Below are positions 1-7,174 of a DNA stretch of 13,244 bases, piece after piece (position 1 is the stretch's first letter; every line of letters begins with the position of its first letter). A program made the position numbers and the translations under genes. Source of the DNA: an uncultured Clostridium sp. (GTDB lineage Bacteria; Bacillota; Clostridia; Lachnospirales; Lachnospiraceae); NCBI GenBank assembly GCA_900552885.1, contig USBM01000036.1:1-13244 (forward strand), in the 5' to 3' direction. The notes beneath the pieces are model-generated. The model saw only the letters and a program-made list of their open reading frames with translations. It was not told where the DNA came from and searched no databases.

Positions 1-64
1 TTATTTTATATACAATTATACTAATAATATATTGCGAAACATACAAATGCAAAGGAGATTTTCA

Positions 65-1543
65 ATGAAACGTATTGGCTTTGACAATGACAAATATTTA
101 TCCATGCAATCGGAACACATCCGGGAGCGTATTTCCCAGTTTGGAGATAAATTATACTTAGAGTTTGGTGGTAAGTTGTTAGATGACTACCACGCCTCCC
201 GTGTTCTTCCGGGTTTTGCTCCGGACAGTAAGCTGCAGATGCTCTTGCAGCTTGCAGATCAGGCAGAAATGATCATTTCCATTAATGCGGCAGATATCGA
301 GCGTAACAAGATCCGTCATGACTTAGGAATCACTTATGATGAAGACGTACTTCGTCTCATTGATATCTATAAGAAGAAAGGCTTATATGTCAGTAGTGTA
401 GTCATCACCCGTTATGCCGGACAGCCTTCTGCCGACCTGTTCCAGAAGAAGTTAGAAGCGATTGGAATCAACGTATACCATCACTATTCGATCGATGGTT
501 ACCCGAACAACATCGACCTGATTGTCAGCGACGAAGGCTATGGCAAGAACGACTACATTAAGACAACCCGCCCATTGGTCATTGTGACCGCACCAGGACC
601 TGGAAGCGGCAAGATGGCAACCTGCCTGTCACAGTTATATCATGAGAACAAGAACGGAATTAAAGCCGGATATGCCAAGTTTGAGACTTTCCCAATCTGG
701 AATATTCCCCTAAAGCATCCGGTCAATCTTGCATATGAGGCTGCAACCGCTGATCTGAATGACGTCAACATGATCGATCCATTCCACCTAGAAGCCTATG
801 GAGTGACAACCGTTAACTATAACCGTGATGTTGAGATCTATCCGGTATTAGTCGCTATGTTTGAAGGGATCTACGGTCATTGTCCTTATAAGTCTCCAAC
901 CGATATGGGAGTCAATATGGCAGGTAACTGCATCATTGATGATGACGCCTGTCAGGAGGCCTCCAAGCAGGAGATCATCCGCAGATATTACCAGTCGCTG
1001 AACCGTTTTGTCAAAGACGAAGCAACAAAAGAAGAGGTCTACAAACAGGAACTTATTATGAAGCAGGCAAAGATCTCGATCAATGACCGTGCCGTTGTTC
1101 CCGCTGCCAATAATCTTGCCAAAGAGAATAACTCCGCTGCCGCCGCACTTGAACTTCCGGACGGAACCATTGTCACCGGCTCTACCTCCGATCTGTTCGG
1201 ACCTGCATCTGCCGTCCTGCTGAATGCCATCAAGATTCTTGGCAATATCGACAAGAAGGTGCATCTGATCTCCCGTACCTTCATTGAACCGATCCAGCAG
1301 CTTAAGACCGGTTACCTCGGAAGCCGGAACCCGCGCCTGCACACTGACGAAGTTCTGATCGCGCTTTCGATGTGTGCGGTATCTGATCCCAATGCCAAGC
1401 TTGCCTTAGAACAGCTTCCAAAGCTTTCCGGCTGCCAGCTTCATGTATCCGCCATTCTTTCCGAAGTTGACATGAATACCTTCAAGAAATTGGGCATCGA
1501 AATGACAAACGAAGCAATTTATGAAGGTGCTGCAAACAATTAA
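65..1543 (+). CDS. DUF1846 (UPF0371) family protein, function unknown
   Basis: The 492-residue product matches my recollection of the DUF1846/UPF0371 family in length and style throughout. The family has a solved structure but, as far as I know, no established biochemical role. The start at 65 is chosen because AAAGGAGAT lies just upstream; an in-frame ATG at 32 would add 11 residues but has no ribosome binding site. A glycine-rich P-loop-like segment, GPGSGKM (residues 178-184), follows a hydrophobic strand (LVIVTAP), as in nucleotide-binding folds, but Met replaces the Ser/Thr that normally follows the Lys. No signal peptide or membrane segment is seen, so a cytoplasmic protein is likely. 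A possible -10 box, TATACT, lies at 17-22; its -35 would fall outside the window. The gene is monocistronic here and ends 7 bases before a terminator hairpin. Family call is confident; function is not inferred. Confidence 0.9.
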   Translation: MKRIGFDNDKYLSMQSEHIRERISQFGDKLYLEFGGKLLDDYHASRVLPGFAPDSKLQMLLQLADQAEMIISINAADIERNKIRHDLGITYDEDVLRLIDIYKKKGLYVSSVVITRYAGQPSADLFQKKLEAIGINVYHHYSIDGYPNNIDLIVSDEGYGKNDYIKTTRPLVIVTAPGPGSGKMATCLSQLYHENKNGIKAGYAKFETFPIWNIPLKHPVNLAYEAATADLNDVNMIDPFHLEAYGVTTVNYNRDVEIYPVLVAMFEGIYGHCPYKSPTDMGVNMAGNCIIDDDACQEASKQEIIRRYYQSLNRFVKDEATKEEVYKQELIMKQAKISINDRAVVPAANNLAKENNSAAAALELPDGTIVTGSTSDLFGPASAVLLNAIKILGNIDKKVHLISRTFIEPIQQLKTGYLGSRNPRLHTDEVLIALSMCAVSDPNAKLALEQLPKLSGCQLHVSAILSEVDMNTFKKLGIEMTNEAIYEGAANN

Positions 1544-1550
1544 TCTCGTA

Positions 1551-1599
1551 AAAAACAGGTGGTCTGCCGTATGTATAATACAACAGACCACCTGTTTTT
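1551..1599. terminator. Bidirectional intrinsic terminator between convergent genes
   Basis: The perfect 16-bp inverted arms AAAAACAGGTGGTCTG (1551-1566) and CAGACCACCTGTTTTT (1584-1599) enclose a 17-base loop. Inside the loop a further GTAT/ATAC pairing is possible. The G/C core is flanked by an A run on one side and a T run on the other, so it can terminate the DUF1846 gene on the + strand and the glucosidase on the - strand. The right arm overlaps the glucosidase stop codon (1598-1600). Confidence 0.93.
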
Positions 1600-3265
1600 A
1601 ATTGGTTTCTAACAAAATCACCGTCTGATATCCATCCAGGCGAATCCTGTTTCCATCCAAAGCAATATGATCCATATTATTGAGCAATATACATTCCGGT
1701 TTCACCGGCAGCACCAGCTCCCTTTCCTTCCTCTGATAATTGGACAGAAGCAAAGCCCTTCTTCCTTCCCCTATCCGATAGTATGCGATCACATTATCCA
1801 CATCTTCATAAAGCGGCTCAAACTTTCCTTCCACAAATATATCCTCGTAATCCGGATCTTTACGTAACCGGATCATCTTCTGATAAAACTGCAATACGGA
1901 ATGCACATCCGCTAACTGTTCTCTGGCATTGATCTGCTTATAATCCGGATTGATCCCAAACCACGGGGAACCACTTGTAAAACCTGCATTGATATCATCT
2001 GACCATTGCATCGGAGTTCTCGCATTGTCTCTGCTATACCGTGCCGCACAGCGGAATGCCTCCTCTTCTGACAAACCTGCTGCCAACGCTACCTCATAAT
2101 CATTGATCGTTGATACATCCTCTATCTCCGACAGATCTTGAAACGGACAATTCTCCATGCCTATTTCCTGTCCCTGATATATGACCGGAATTCCTTTCAG
2201 AAAAAAATACACTGCTGCTAACGCTTTTTTACTGGTATCACACAGATCCCCTTCCGGAATATACCGGGAAACACCCCGCATCTCATCATGGTTTTCAATA
2301 ATATTGGCAAGCAGCCCGACGGATTCCATTCTTTTTTGTGATGCAAATATAGTCTTCTTATAGTCTTTCGGAGTAACCTCTGTATACTCATAACACACAT
2401 CTGCTTTTCCGATCAATTCAGGACCAAAGTCAAACATGGTGGAAAAATACCCATCTGTTCCGATAAAATCTCCCAGCTCACTTTCCTTTTCATGAAATAC
2501 CTCGCCTACTGTAAATGCATCATATTTCTCAAAGGTTTCCTTCTTCATTTCTGCCAGGAACTCACCGATTCCCTCTGATGCCTTTACCACATTTACTATA
2601 GATGCCATGCCATCTTCCCGATCTGCCTCATAGTTATGAAACGGCAGATCCTTCTTAATATTCATAATGGCATCTATCCGGAAACCTGCCACACCGCGTT
2701 TCAGCCACCAGTCAATCATATAATATATCTCTTTGCGGAGGAACGGATTCTCCCAATTCAGATCCGGCTGTCTTTTATGAAAAGAATGATAATACAGATA
2801 ATCCGGGTTACCCGGCAGTTCATCCCAGACACTACCTCCGAAATACCCTCTGACATTAGACGGTATTCCATCCTTTTTCGGCACAATATAAAAATATTTT
2901 CCGTATACAGATAACGGATTCTGACATGCTTTCTTAAACCATATATGTTCATCCGAACAATGATTGACCACCAGATCCATGATCAGATACATATCTCTTC
3001 TTTCCATCTCTCTCAGAAGATAATCCATATCCTGAATCGTACCAAATGCCGGATGAATACTCTGATAATCGGATATATCATATCCCTGATCCACAAACGG
3101 AGAGGCATACACCGGCGACAGCCAGATAATGTCTACCCCTAGGTCTTTTAAATAATCCAGTCTCTCTACAATCCCCTGAATATCTCCTATTCCATCACCA
3201 TTGGAATCATTAAAGCTTTTCGGCCATATTTGATATATTATTTTATCTTTCCACCATCGACTCAT
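1598..3265 (-). CDS. GH13 alpha-glucosidase (oligo-1,6-/alpha-1,4-glucosidase group)
   Basis: This 555-residue cytoplasmic glycoside hydrolase of family 13 (subfamily 31-like) releases glucose from the non-reducing end of short alpha-glucans. The N-terminal segment NDSNGDGIGD (19-28) is the Ca-binding style loop of this group, and MDLVVNH (96-102) is GH13 region I. The nucleophile is Asp198 in GFRIDA, the acid/base is Glu255 in TVGEV, and the transition-state Asp is Asp327 in ENHD; all are present. Ala199 follows the nucleophile, where alpha-1,6-specific members usually have Val, so alpha-1,4 preference is inferred. The start at 3265 is preferred over the ATG at 3289 because AGAGGA sits 9 bases upstream. 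The gene's 5' end overlaps the broken GGDEF gene by 23 bases. No signal peptide is seen, so it acts on imported sugars. A trehalose-6-phosphate hydrolase role is a less likely alternative. Confidence 0.93.
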   Translation of the reverse strand: MSRWWKDKIIYQIWPKSFNDSNGDGIGDIQGIVERLDYLKDLGVDIIWLSPVYASPFVDQGYDISDYQSIHPAFGTIQDMDYLLREMERRDMYLIMDLVVNHCSDEHIWFKKACQNPLSVYGKYFYIVPKKDGIPSNVRGYFGGSVWDELPGNPDYLYYHSFHKRQPDLNWENPFLRKEIYYMIDWWLKRGVAGFRIDAIMNIKKDLPFHNYEADREDGMASIVNVVKASEGIGEFLAEMKKETFEKYDAFTVGEVFHEKESELGDFIGTDGYFSTMFDFGPELIGKADVCYEYTEVTPKDYKKTIFASQKRMESVGLLANIIENHDEMRGVSRYIPEGDLCDTSKKALAAVYFFLKGIPVIYQGQEIGMENCPFQDLSEIEDVSTINDYEVALAAGLSEEEAFRCAARYSRDNARTPMQWSDDINAGFTSGSPWFGINPDYKQINAREQLADVHSVLQFYQKMIRLRKDPDYEDIFVEGKFEPLYEDVDNVIAYYRIGEGRRALLLSNYQRKERELVLPVKPECILLNNMDHIALDGNRIRLDGYQTVILLETN

Positions 3266-3957
3266 TTTTCTTTTTCCTCTTATTTTCATACATAACCTGA
3301 TCTGCTATGTTCAGGTACTCTTGTAATGTCATATTATTGTCTATGTCTGTAACAACGGAACCAATACTGATTGCGATCCGTTCTTTCTCAAATCTATCGC
3401 GGATTCTTTCTACCAGCTGCTCTGCCTTTTCCATAGACTCACAGGCATGTACTATAATGAATTCGTCTCCGCCAAAACGGTATGCGTTTCCCTTTTCGCT
3501 GCAGGACTGCTTCAGGATCTTTCCTACCCGTTTCAATATCTCATCACCGGCATCATGTCCCTGCTCGTCATTGATCTTTTTAAAATTATCGCAATCAAAA
3601 AAAGCAATCATACATGGAGTAGCTTTTCTCCTGCATTCCTCAAACAGTATGGTAAAACCAATCGTGCGATTCCGGTAATGAAGCGGTGTAAACATGCACA
3701 CATCCTTATCCAGATTCTTTTCCAATAAGAATCATACGGCTCATAAATGCCGTCCTCTTTTCTTCAAATTGTCTTCTGCTCTCATTCTCTACAATGTAAC
3801 TCCGGGCAAACTCCCTGTAATCGATTGGAATGAAAAATCTGCATCCACAGCTTTCTGTATATGTGATCTCCGGTTCAATATAGCAAGTCTGTTCAATCGT
3901 TTCCATCCATCTGCCAATAATGCAATTTTCTTCACAAAGGCACCTCCCCAAAAACAT
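3243..3957 (-). pseudogene. Decayed sensor-GGDEF (diguanylate cyclase) gene remnant
   Basis: Two overlapping reading frames look like pieces of one gene. The first (3957 to 3706, 83 aa) contains TESCGC (residues 34-39), a motif I associate with the end of LacI-type periplasmic-binding-protein sensor domains, then a charged helical linker. The second frame (3725 to 3243, reached by a one-base shift, with only a TTG to start) has FTPLHYRNRTIGF, resembling the sensor segment of such proteins. It then runs straight into the middle of a GGDEF domain: FFDCDNFKKIND, RFGGDEF and SIGS are present. The usual DxLTGLxNR start of the domain is absent and the inhibitory RxxD site is SEKG. So there is a frameshift plus an internal deletion, and most of the sensor is missing. 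The 3' end overlaps the glucosidase start. Whether the 160-aa piece is made is doubtful; cyclase activity is unlikely. Confidence 0.75.
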
Positions 3958-3987
3958 TGCTGCACACTGCTCTAAAAAATAGCATAA

Positions 3988-4015
3988 TCCCCTCAGACCA
4001 TTCGGTCTGAGGGGA
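3988..4015. terminator. Strong hairpin downstream of malQ (probable terminator)
   Basis: CCCCTCAGACC (3989-3999) and GGTCTGAGGGG (4004-4014) form a perfect 11-bp stem with a 4-base loop, extendable by one T-A pair. It lies 27 bases past the malQ stop. On the - strand the T tract (ATTTTTT) begins about 10 bases after the stem rather than directly, so termination may be partial. It could also act as an mRNA-stabilising hairpin, allowing read-through to the glucosidase. Confidence 0.65.
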
Positions 4016-4041
4016 GTGTCCTTCTTATCACATTGAACCAG

Positions 4042-5532
4042 CTATCGGTCAAAACATTGTGTCATCTTCCGGATTGTCATCTGAAGACTGTCATCCAATG
4101 CATCATTCCGAATCCTCCACTTCCAGTTATCTCCAATTGTAGATGGTTCATTCATTCTGGCACTATTATCCAGTCCCAGATAATCCTGTAACGGAATCAT
4201 ACAGAGCTTCGCACCGCTTCGTAAAACAGATGCGATCAGCGGCAGATATATCCTATCGTCCGGCGTATAATAATCACAAAGATAATCTCTAACCCTCTCC
4301 TGCGCATTCTCTCCGATGGAATGCCACCATCCCACAAGAGTCTCATTATCATGCGTGCCTGTATATGCAATCGCATTATACGGATAATTATGCGGCATAT
4401 AATCGGATGCTGTTCCCGTATCTCTGTCATCAAATGCGAACTCTAACACTTTCATTCCCGGGAATCCACTATCCGCAACCAATCGCTTTACCGATTGTGT
4501 TACAAATCCCAGATCCTCTGCTATTACTTCATTCTTACCAATTGCTTTTTCCAGTGCACGGAACAATTCTATTCCCGGACCCTTTTCCCATGTACCATTC
4601 TCTGCTGTTGCATCACCAAACGGAATGGAATAATACTCATCAAAGCCCCGGAAATGGTCGATCCGGACAACATCATACAACCGGAAGCAGTGCTTCATAC
4701 GGCTGATCCACCACGCATACCCGGTAGATCTGTGATATTCCCAGTCATACAATGGATTACCCCAAAGCTGTCCAGTTGCGGAAAATCCATCTGGCGGGCA
4801 ACCCGCCACTGCGACAGGATTGCGATCTTCATCTAATTGGAACAATTCCGGATGCACCCAGACATCGGAACTATCCAGGGCAACATAGATCGGAATATCT
4901 CCAATAATACGTACTCCGTGCGCATTCGCATACGTACGAAGCTGATCCCATTGCCTAAAAAACATGTACTGCATATATTTATGGAATTCTATCTCATCCT
5001 GCAACATCTGTTGATAATGGCCTAACGCCTGTGCTTTCCTGCTGCGGATATCCTCCGGCCACTCGTACCATGCTTTGCCGCTAAAGTGATCCTTGATCGC
5101 CATAAAAAGGCAATAATCCTCAATCCATTCTTTATTATCCTGCATAAAAGAGCAATAACTACTCTGGCTCGAAACATCACTGCGTTCAAAAGCTTTCCGA
5201 AGTAATATGTATCTTCCATTGTATAATTTCTCATAATCGACAGACTCAGGATCATCGCCAAAATCTATCTTTCTGCATTCATCTCTAGTAAGTAAACCAT
5301 CCTGAATCAGCACTTCTAAATCAATATAATATGGATTGCCCGAAAATGTAGAAAATGACTGATATGGCGAATCTCCATATCCGGTTGGTCCCATTGGCAG
5401 GATCTGCCAGTAGGTCTGTCCGGCTTCCTTCAGCCAGTCTACAAAACGATATGCTTCTTTTGAGAAGCATCCTATTCCATATTTAGAAGGCAGACTCGAA
5501 ACAGCAAACAATATACCTGCTGATTTCTTCAT
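4042..5532 (-). CDS. malQ: 4-alpha-glucanotransferase (amylomaltase, GH77)
   Basis: This 496-residue enzyme transfers alpha-1,4-glucan chains between maltodextrins, giving longer chains plus free glucose for phosphorylase and glucosidase in the cytoplasm. The GH77 signatures are intact: LPSKYGIG near the N-terminus, the nucleophile Asp292 in RIDHFRGFD, the acid/base Glu339 in IAEDLG, and Asp395 in TGTHDN. Length is typical of the bacterial type I enzyme without an N-terminal extension. The start at 5532 is chosen because GGAGG stands 7 bases before the ATG; an in-frame ATG at 5571 lacks this and would touch the upstream remnant. The gene lies 35 bases after the LacI remnant, with which it probably formed an operon, and is followed by a hairpin. 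The glucosidase downstream completes a maltodextrin pathway. Divergent AraC control is inferred. Confidence 0.96.
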   Translation of the reverse strand: MKKSAGILFAVSSLPSKYGIGCFSKEAYRFVDWLKEAGQTYWQILPMGPTGYGDSPYQSFSTFSGNPYYIDLEVLIQDGLLTRDECRKIDFGDDPESVDYEKLYNGRYILLRKAFERSDVSSQSSYCSFMQDNKEWIEDYCLFMAIKDHFSGKAWYEWPEDIRSRKAQALGHYQQMLQDEIEFHKYMQYMFFRQWDQLRTYANAHGVRIIGDIPIYVALDSSDVWVHPELFQLDEDRNPVAVAGCPPDGFSATGQLWGNPLYDWEYHRSTGYAWWISRMKHCFRLYDVVRIDHFRGFDEYYSIPFGDATAENGTWEKGPGIELFRALEKAIGKNEVIAEDLGFVTQSVKRLVADSGFPGMKVLEFAFDDRDTGTASDYMPHNYPYNAIAYTGTHDNETLVGWWHSIGENAQERVRDYLCDYYTPDDRIYLPLIASVLRSGAKLCMIPLQDYLGLDNSARMNEPSTIGDNWKWRIRNDALDDSLQMTIRKMTQCFDR

Positions 5533-6139
5533 CTTTTTTCCTCCATATTTTCTTCGGATATGCAAGATCAAAGTGTCCGGACGCTTTCTCCTTCTATCAG
5601 ATTGTGCGATGCAGTATCATGCTCACTCTCCAGATTATAATGTATATGCTTGATCAAAAGCTCCACACTTCTCGTTGCAATATGCTGGGTGTCCTGCTTA
5701 ATGGTTGTAATTCTCGGTATACTAAACTGTGCCAGTTCAATACCATCAAAACCGGTTACCGAAATATCCTCCGGAACCCTTCGACCCGAATCCCGAATCG
5801 CTCTCATTGCCCCAAATGCAATGGTATCACTCAAAGCAACGATCGCTGTAACATCGGAATTCCTGCGCAGCAATTCTTTCACAGTATCATAACCTGCCTC
5901 CATGGAATACCTGCAGGCTACATAATTCTGTTCCGGATCAAATGATAATCCGCATGCTTCAAACCCTTTCCTACAACCCAGATACCGGGCATAGCTGATC
6001 TGGTTCTTAGACAGATATCCACCTACCACAACGATATTCCTATGTCCATGATTACACAGATATTGAACCATTTCTGAGGTACTTTCTTCAAAACGTTCAA
6101 CCGATAATGATACAATATCACGAATTGGAAACGTTTTAC

Positions 6140-6169
6140 TTGCATAATAATGGCATAATATGATACAAT
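6140..6169 (+). promoter_or_regulatory. Candidate araC promoter
   Basis: TTGCAT (6140-6145) and TACAAT (6164-6169) are separated by 18 bases. An overlapping alternative is TTACTT (6136-6141) and TATGAT (6159-6164) with a 17-base spacer. Either gives a leader of roughly 60 bases to the start at 6236. The promoter lies inside the residual coding sequence of the LacI remnant on the other strand. Confidence 0.5.
6142..6162. repeat. 11-bp tandem repeat, candidate AraC-type operator
   Basis: GCATAATAATG (6142-6152) is followed at once by GCATAATATG (6153-6162). The first eight bases are identical and the period is 11 bp, about one helical turn. AraC-family proteins commonly bind direct repeats on one face of DNA. 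The repeat fills the spacer of the candidate araC promoter, so binding there would suit autoregulation. The assignment is inference from position and spacing. Confidence 0.4.
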
Positions 6170-6235
6170 TCTATCATTATAAGCACTAATACCACGTACC
6201 TTCCGAGAATGATCCAGACAGAAAAGGAGGCTCTT

Positions 6236-7171
6236 ATGCAAACAATCTCTGATAACAGTACCATACCGTCACCTGCTACCGATATAGCAGAACCGGCTAA
6301 CTCCAATGACCTGCATGAAAACAAAGTACATTTTCAGGATAATTTTCCATATAACACCTACATCTGCTCTATCCCGTTGGACTTTTCCCATGTTCCGGTC
6401 CACTGGCACCGCGAATTCGAGATGATCGTGATCAAAAAGGGCAGTGGCATTGTAACCGTCAACTTCCTCAAATATCAGGTCTCCGCCGGTGATATCATCA
6501 TTGTCCTGCCCGGTGCTTTACATGCAATTGACGGGAATCCGAATACTTCCATGGAATACGAGAACATTCTTTTTTCAAAGAATCTGTTATACTCTCCCTA
6601 TAACGATCTTGTCCAACAGGAATTCCTAGATCCCTTTTTCAAAAGTCAACTGCCCGTCCGCACCAAAATATCCCACGGACAGACACTCCACCAGGAATTG
6701 ATCGACATTATAGAATTTCTGGATGACAAAAGTGACGAAAAAGGATATGGCTACCAGCTTGCCATCAAAGGAGCATTGATACAGATCATGTATCTGCTGA
6801 TCACGCATCCTCTGTCCGAAGAAGAGAATACCTCTATAGACAAATCAAAAGAAAAATTAAAAAATATCATTCGTTATGTGTCAACTCATTACTATGAAGA
6901 GATTACCATTGATGAGATTGCTGGCTTCTGCCATTACAGCCCCTCACATTTCATGAAATTCTTCAAGGCGCATACCGGAATGAGTTTCATTACGTATGTG
7001 AATGATTACAGGGTAACGGAAGCCCGTGCATTATTAGGCAATACCACGGACTCCATTCTCGACATTTCTTTACAATGTGGTTTTTCTAATCTGTCAAACT
7101 TTAACCGCATGTTCAAGAAAAAATATGGCATCACACCCCGGCAGATGCGAAAACAACAGCTTAACAGATAA
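6236..7171 (+). CDS. AraC-family transcriptional regulator with cupin sensor domain
   Basis: This 311-residue protein has an N-terminal cupin-type ligand-binding domain (about 40-130), with the HWHREFEMIVI strand-and-histidine pattern and GDIIIVLPGALHAI. Its C-terminal double helix-turn-helix (about 205-305) carries ITIDEIAGFCHYSPSHFMKFFK for the first helix pair and ILDISLQCGFSNLSNFNRMFKKKYGITPRQ for the family signature (quoted here as two separate motifs, positions 223-244 and 274-303). The start at 6236 has AAAAGGAGG five bases upstream; an ATG at 6209 does not. It is divergent from the LacI remnant/malQ block, so I infer it controls maltodextrin genes, and its first residues are low-complexity. 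It ends 3 bases from the uvrC stop codon with no terminator between. The ligand is unknown; cupin AraC proteins typically bind sugars. Confidence 0.92.
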   Translation: MQTISDNSTIPSPATDIAEPANSNDLHENKVHFQDNFPYNTYICSIPLDFSHVPVHWHREFEMIVIKKGSGIVTVNFLKYQVSAGDIIIVLPGALHAIDGNPNTSMEYENILFSKNLLYSPYNDLVQQEFLDPFFKSQLPVRTKISHGQTLHQELIDIIEFLDDKSDEKGYGYQLAIKGALIQIMYLLITHPLSEEENTSIDKSKEKLKNIIRYVSTHYYEEITIDEIAGFCHYSPSHFMKFFKAHTGMSFITYVNDYRVTEARALLGNTTDSILDISLQCGFSNLSNFNRMFKKKYGITPRQMRKQQLNR

Positions 7172-7174
7172 GGA

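Larger units (their letters stand above)
5568..6170 (-). pseudogene. Headless LacI-family regulator remnant (effector domain only)
   Basis: The first ATG is at 6071 (167 aa), but recognisable LacI-family sequence continues upstream in the same frame to a stop at 6171-6173, including DIVSLSVERFEESTSEM. No in-frame start codon is seen in that extra stretch. The conserved pieces of the sugar-binding domain are present: CNHGHRNIVVVGG, the AIVALSDTIAFGAM segment, VPEDISVTGFDGIE and IPRITTIKQD, and the ending LIEGESVR is typical of a complete C-terminus. What is missing is the whole N-terminal helix-turn-helix and most of the first half of the N-terminal subdomain, roughly 150 residues. The space where they should be holds the promoter and start of the divergent araC gene. 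It sits 35 bases upstream of malQ, the usual place for a maltose-operon LacI regulator. It cannot bind DNA as a LacI protein; a residual sugar-binding role is speculative. Confidence 0.8.

Noticed and set aside
848..1342. 164-codon - strand frame inside the DUF1846 gene
   Set aside because: It is the longest shadow frame, without recognisable domain, ribosome binding site or context, and lies wholly within an intact gene.
6176..6181. TATAAT on the - strand as a -10 box for the LacI remnant/malQ transcript
   Set aside because: It is well placed, but no acceptable -35 box lies 16-18 bases upstream, so I did not list it as a promoter; an AraC-activated promoter lacking a -35 remains possible.
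6136..6324. 62-codon - strand frame opposite the araC start, considered as the missing N-terminus of the LacI protein
   Set aside because: Its sequence has no helix-turn-helix pattern; it is the antisense of the araC 5' end.
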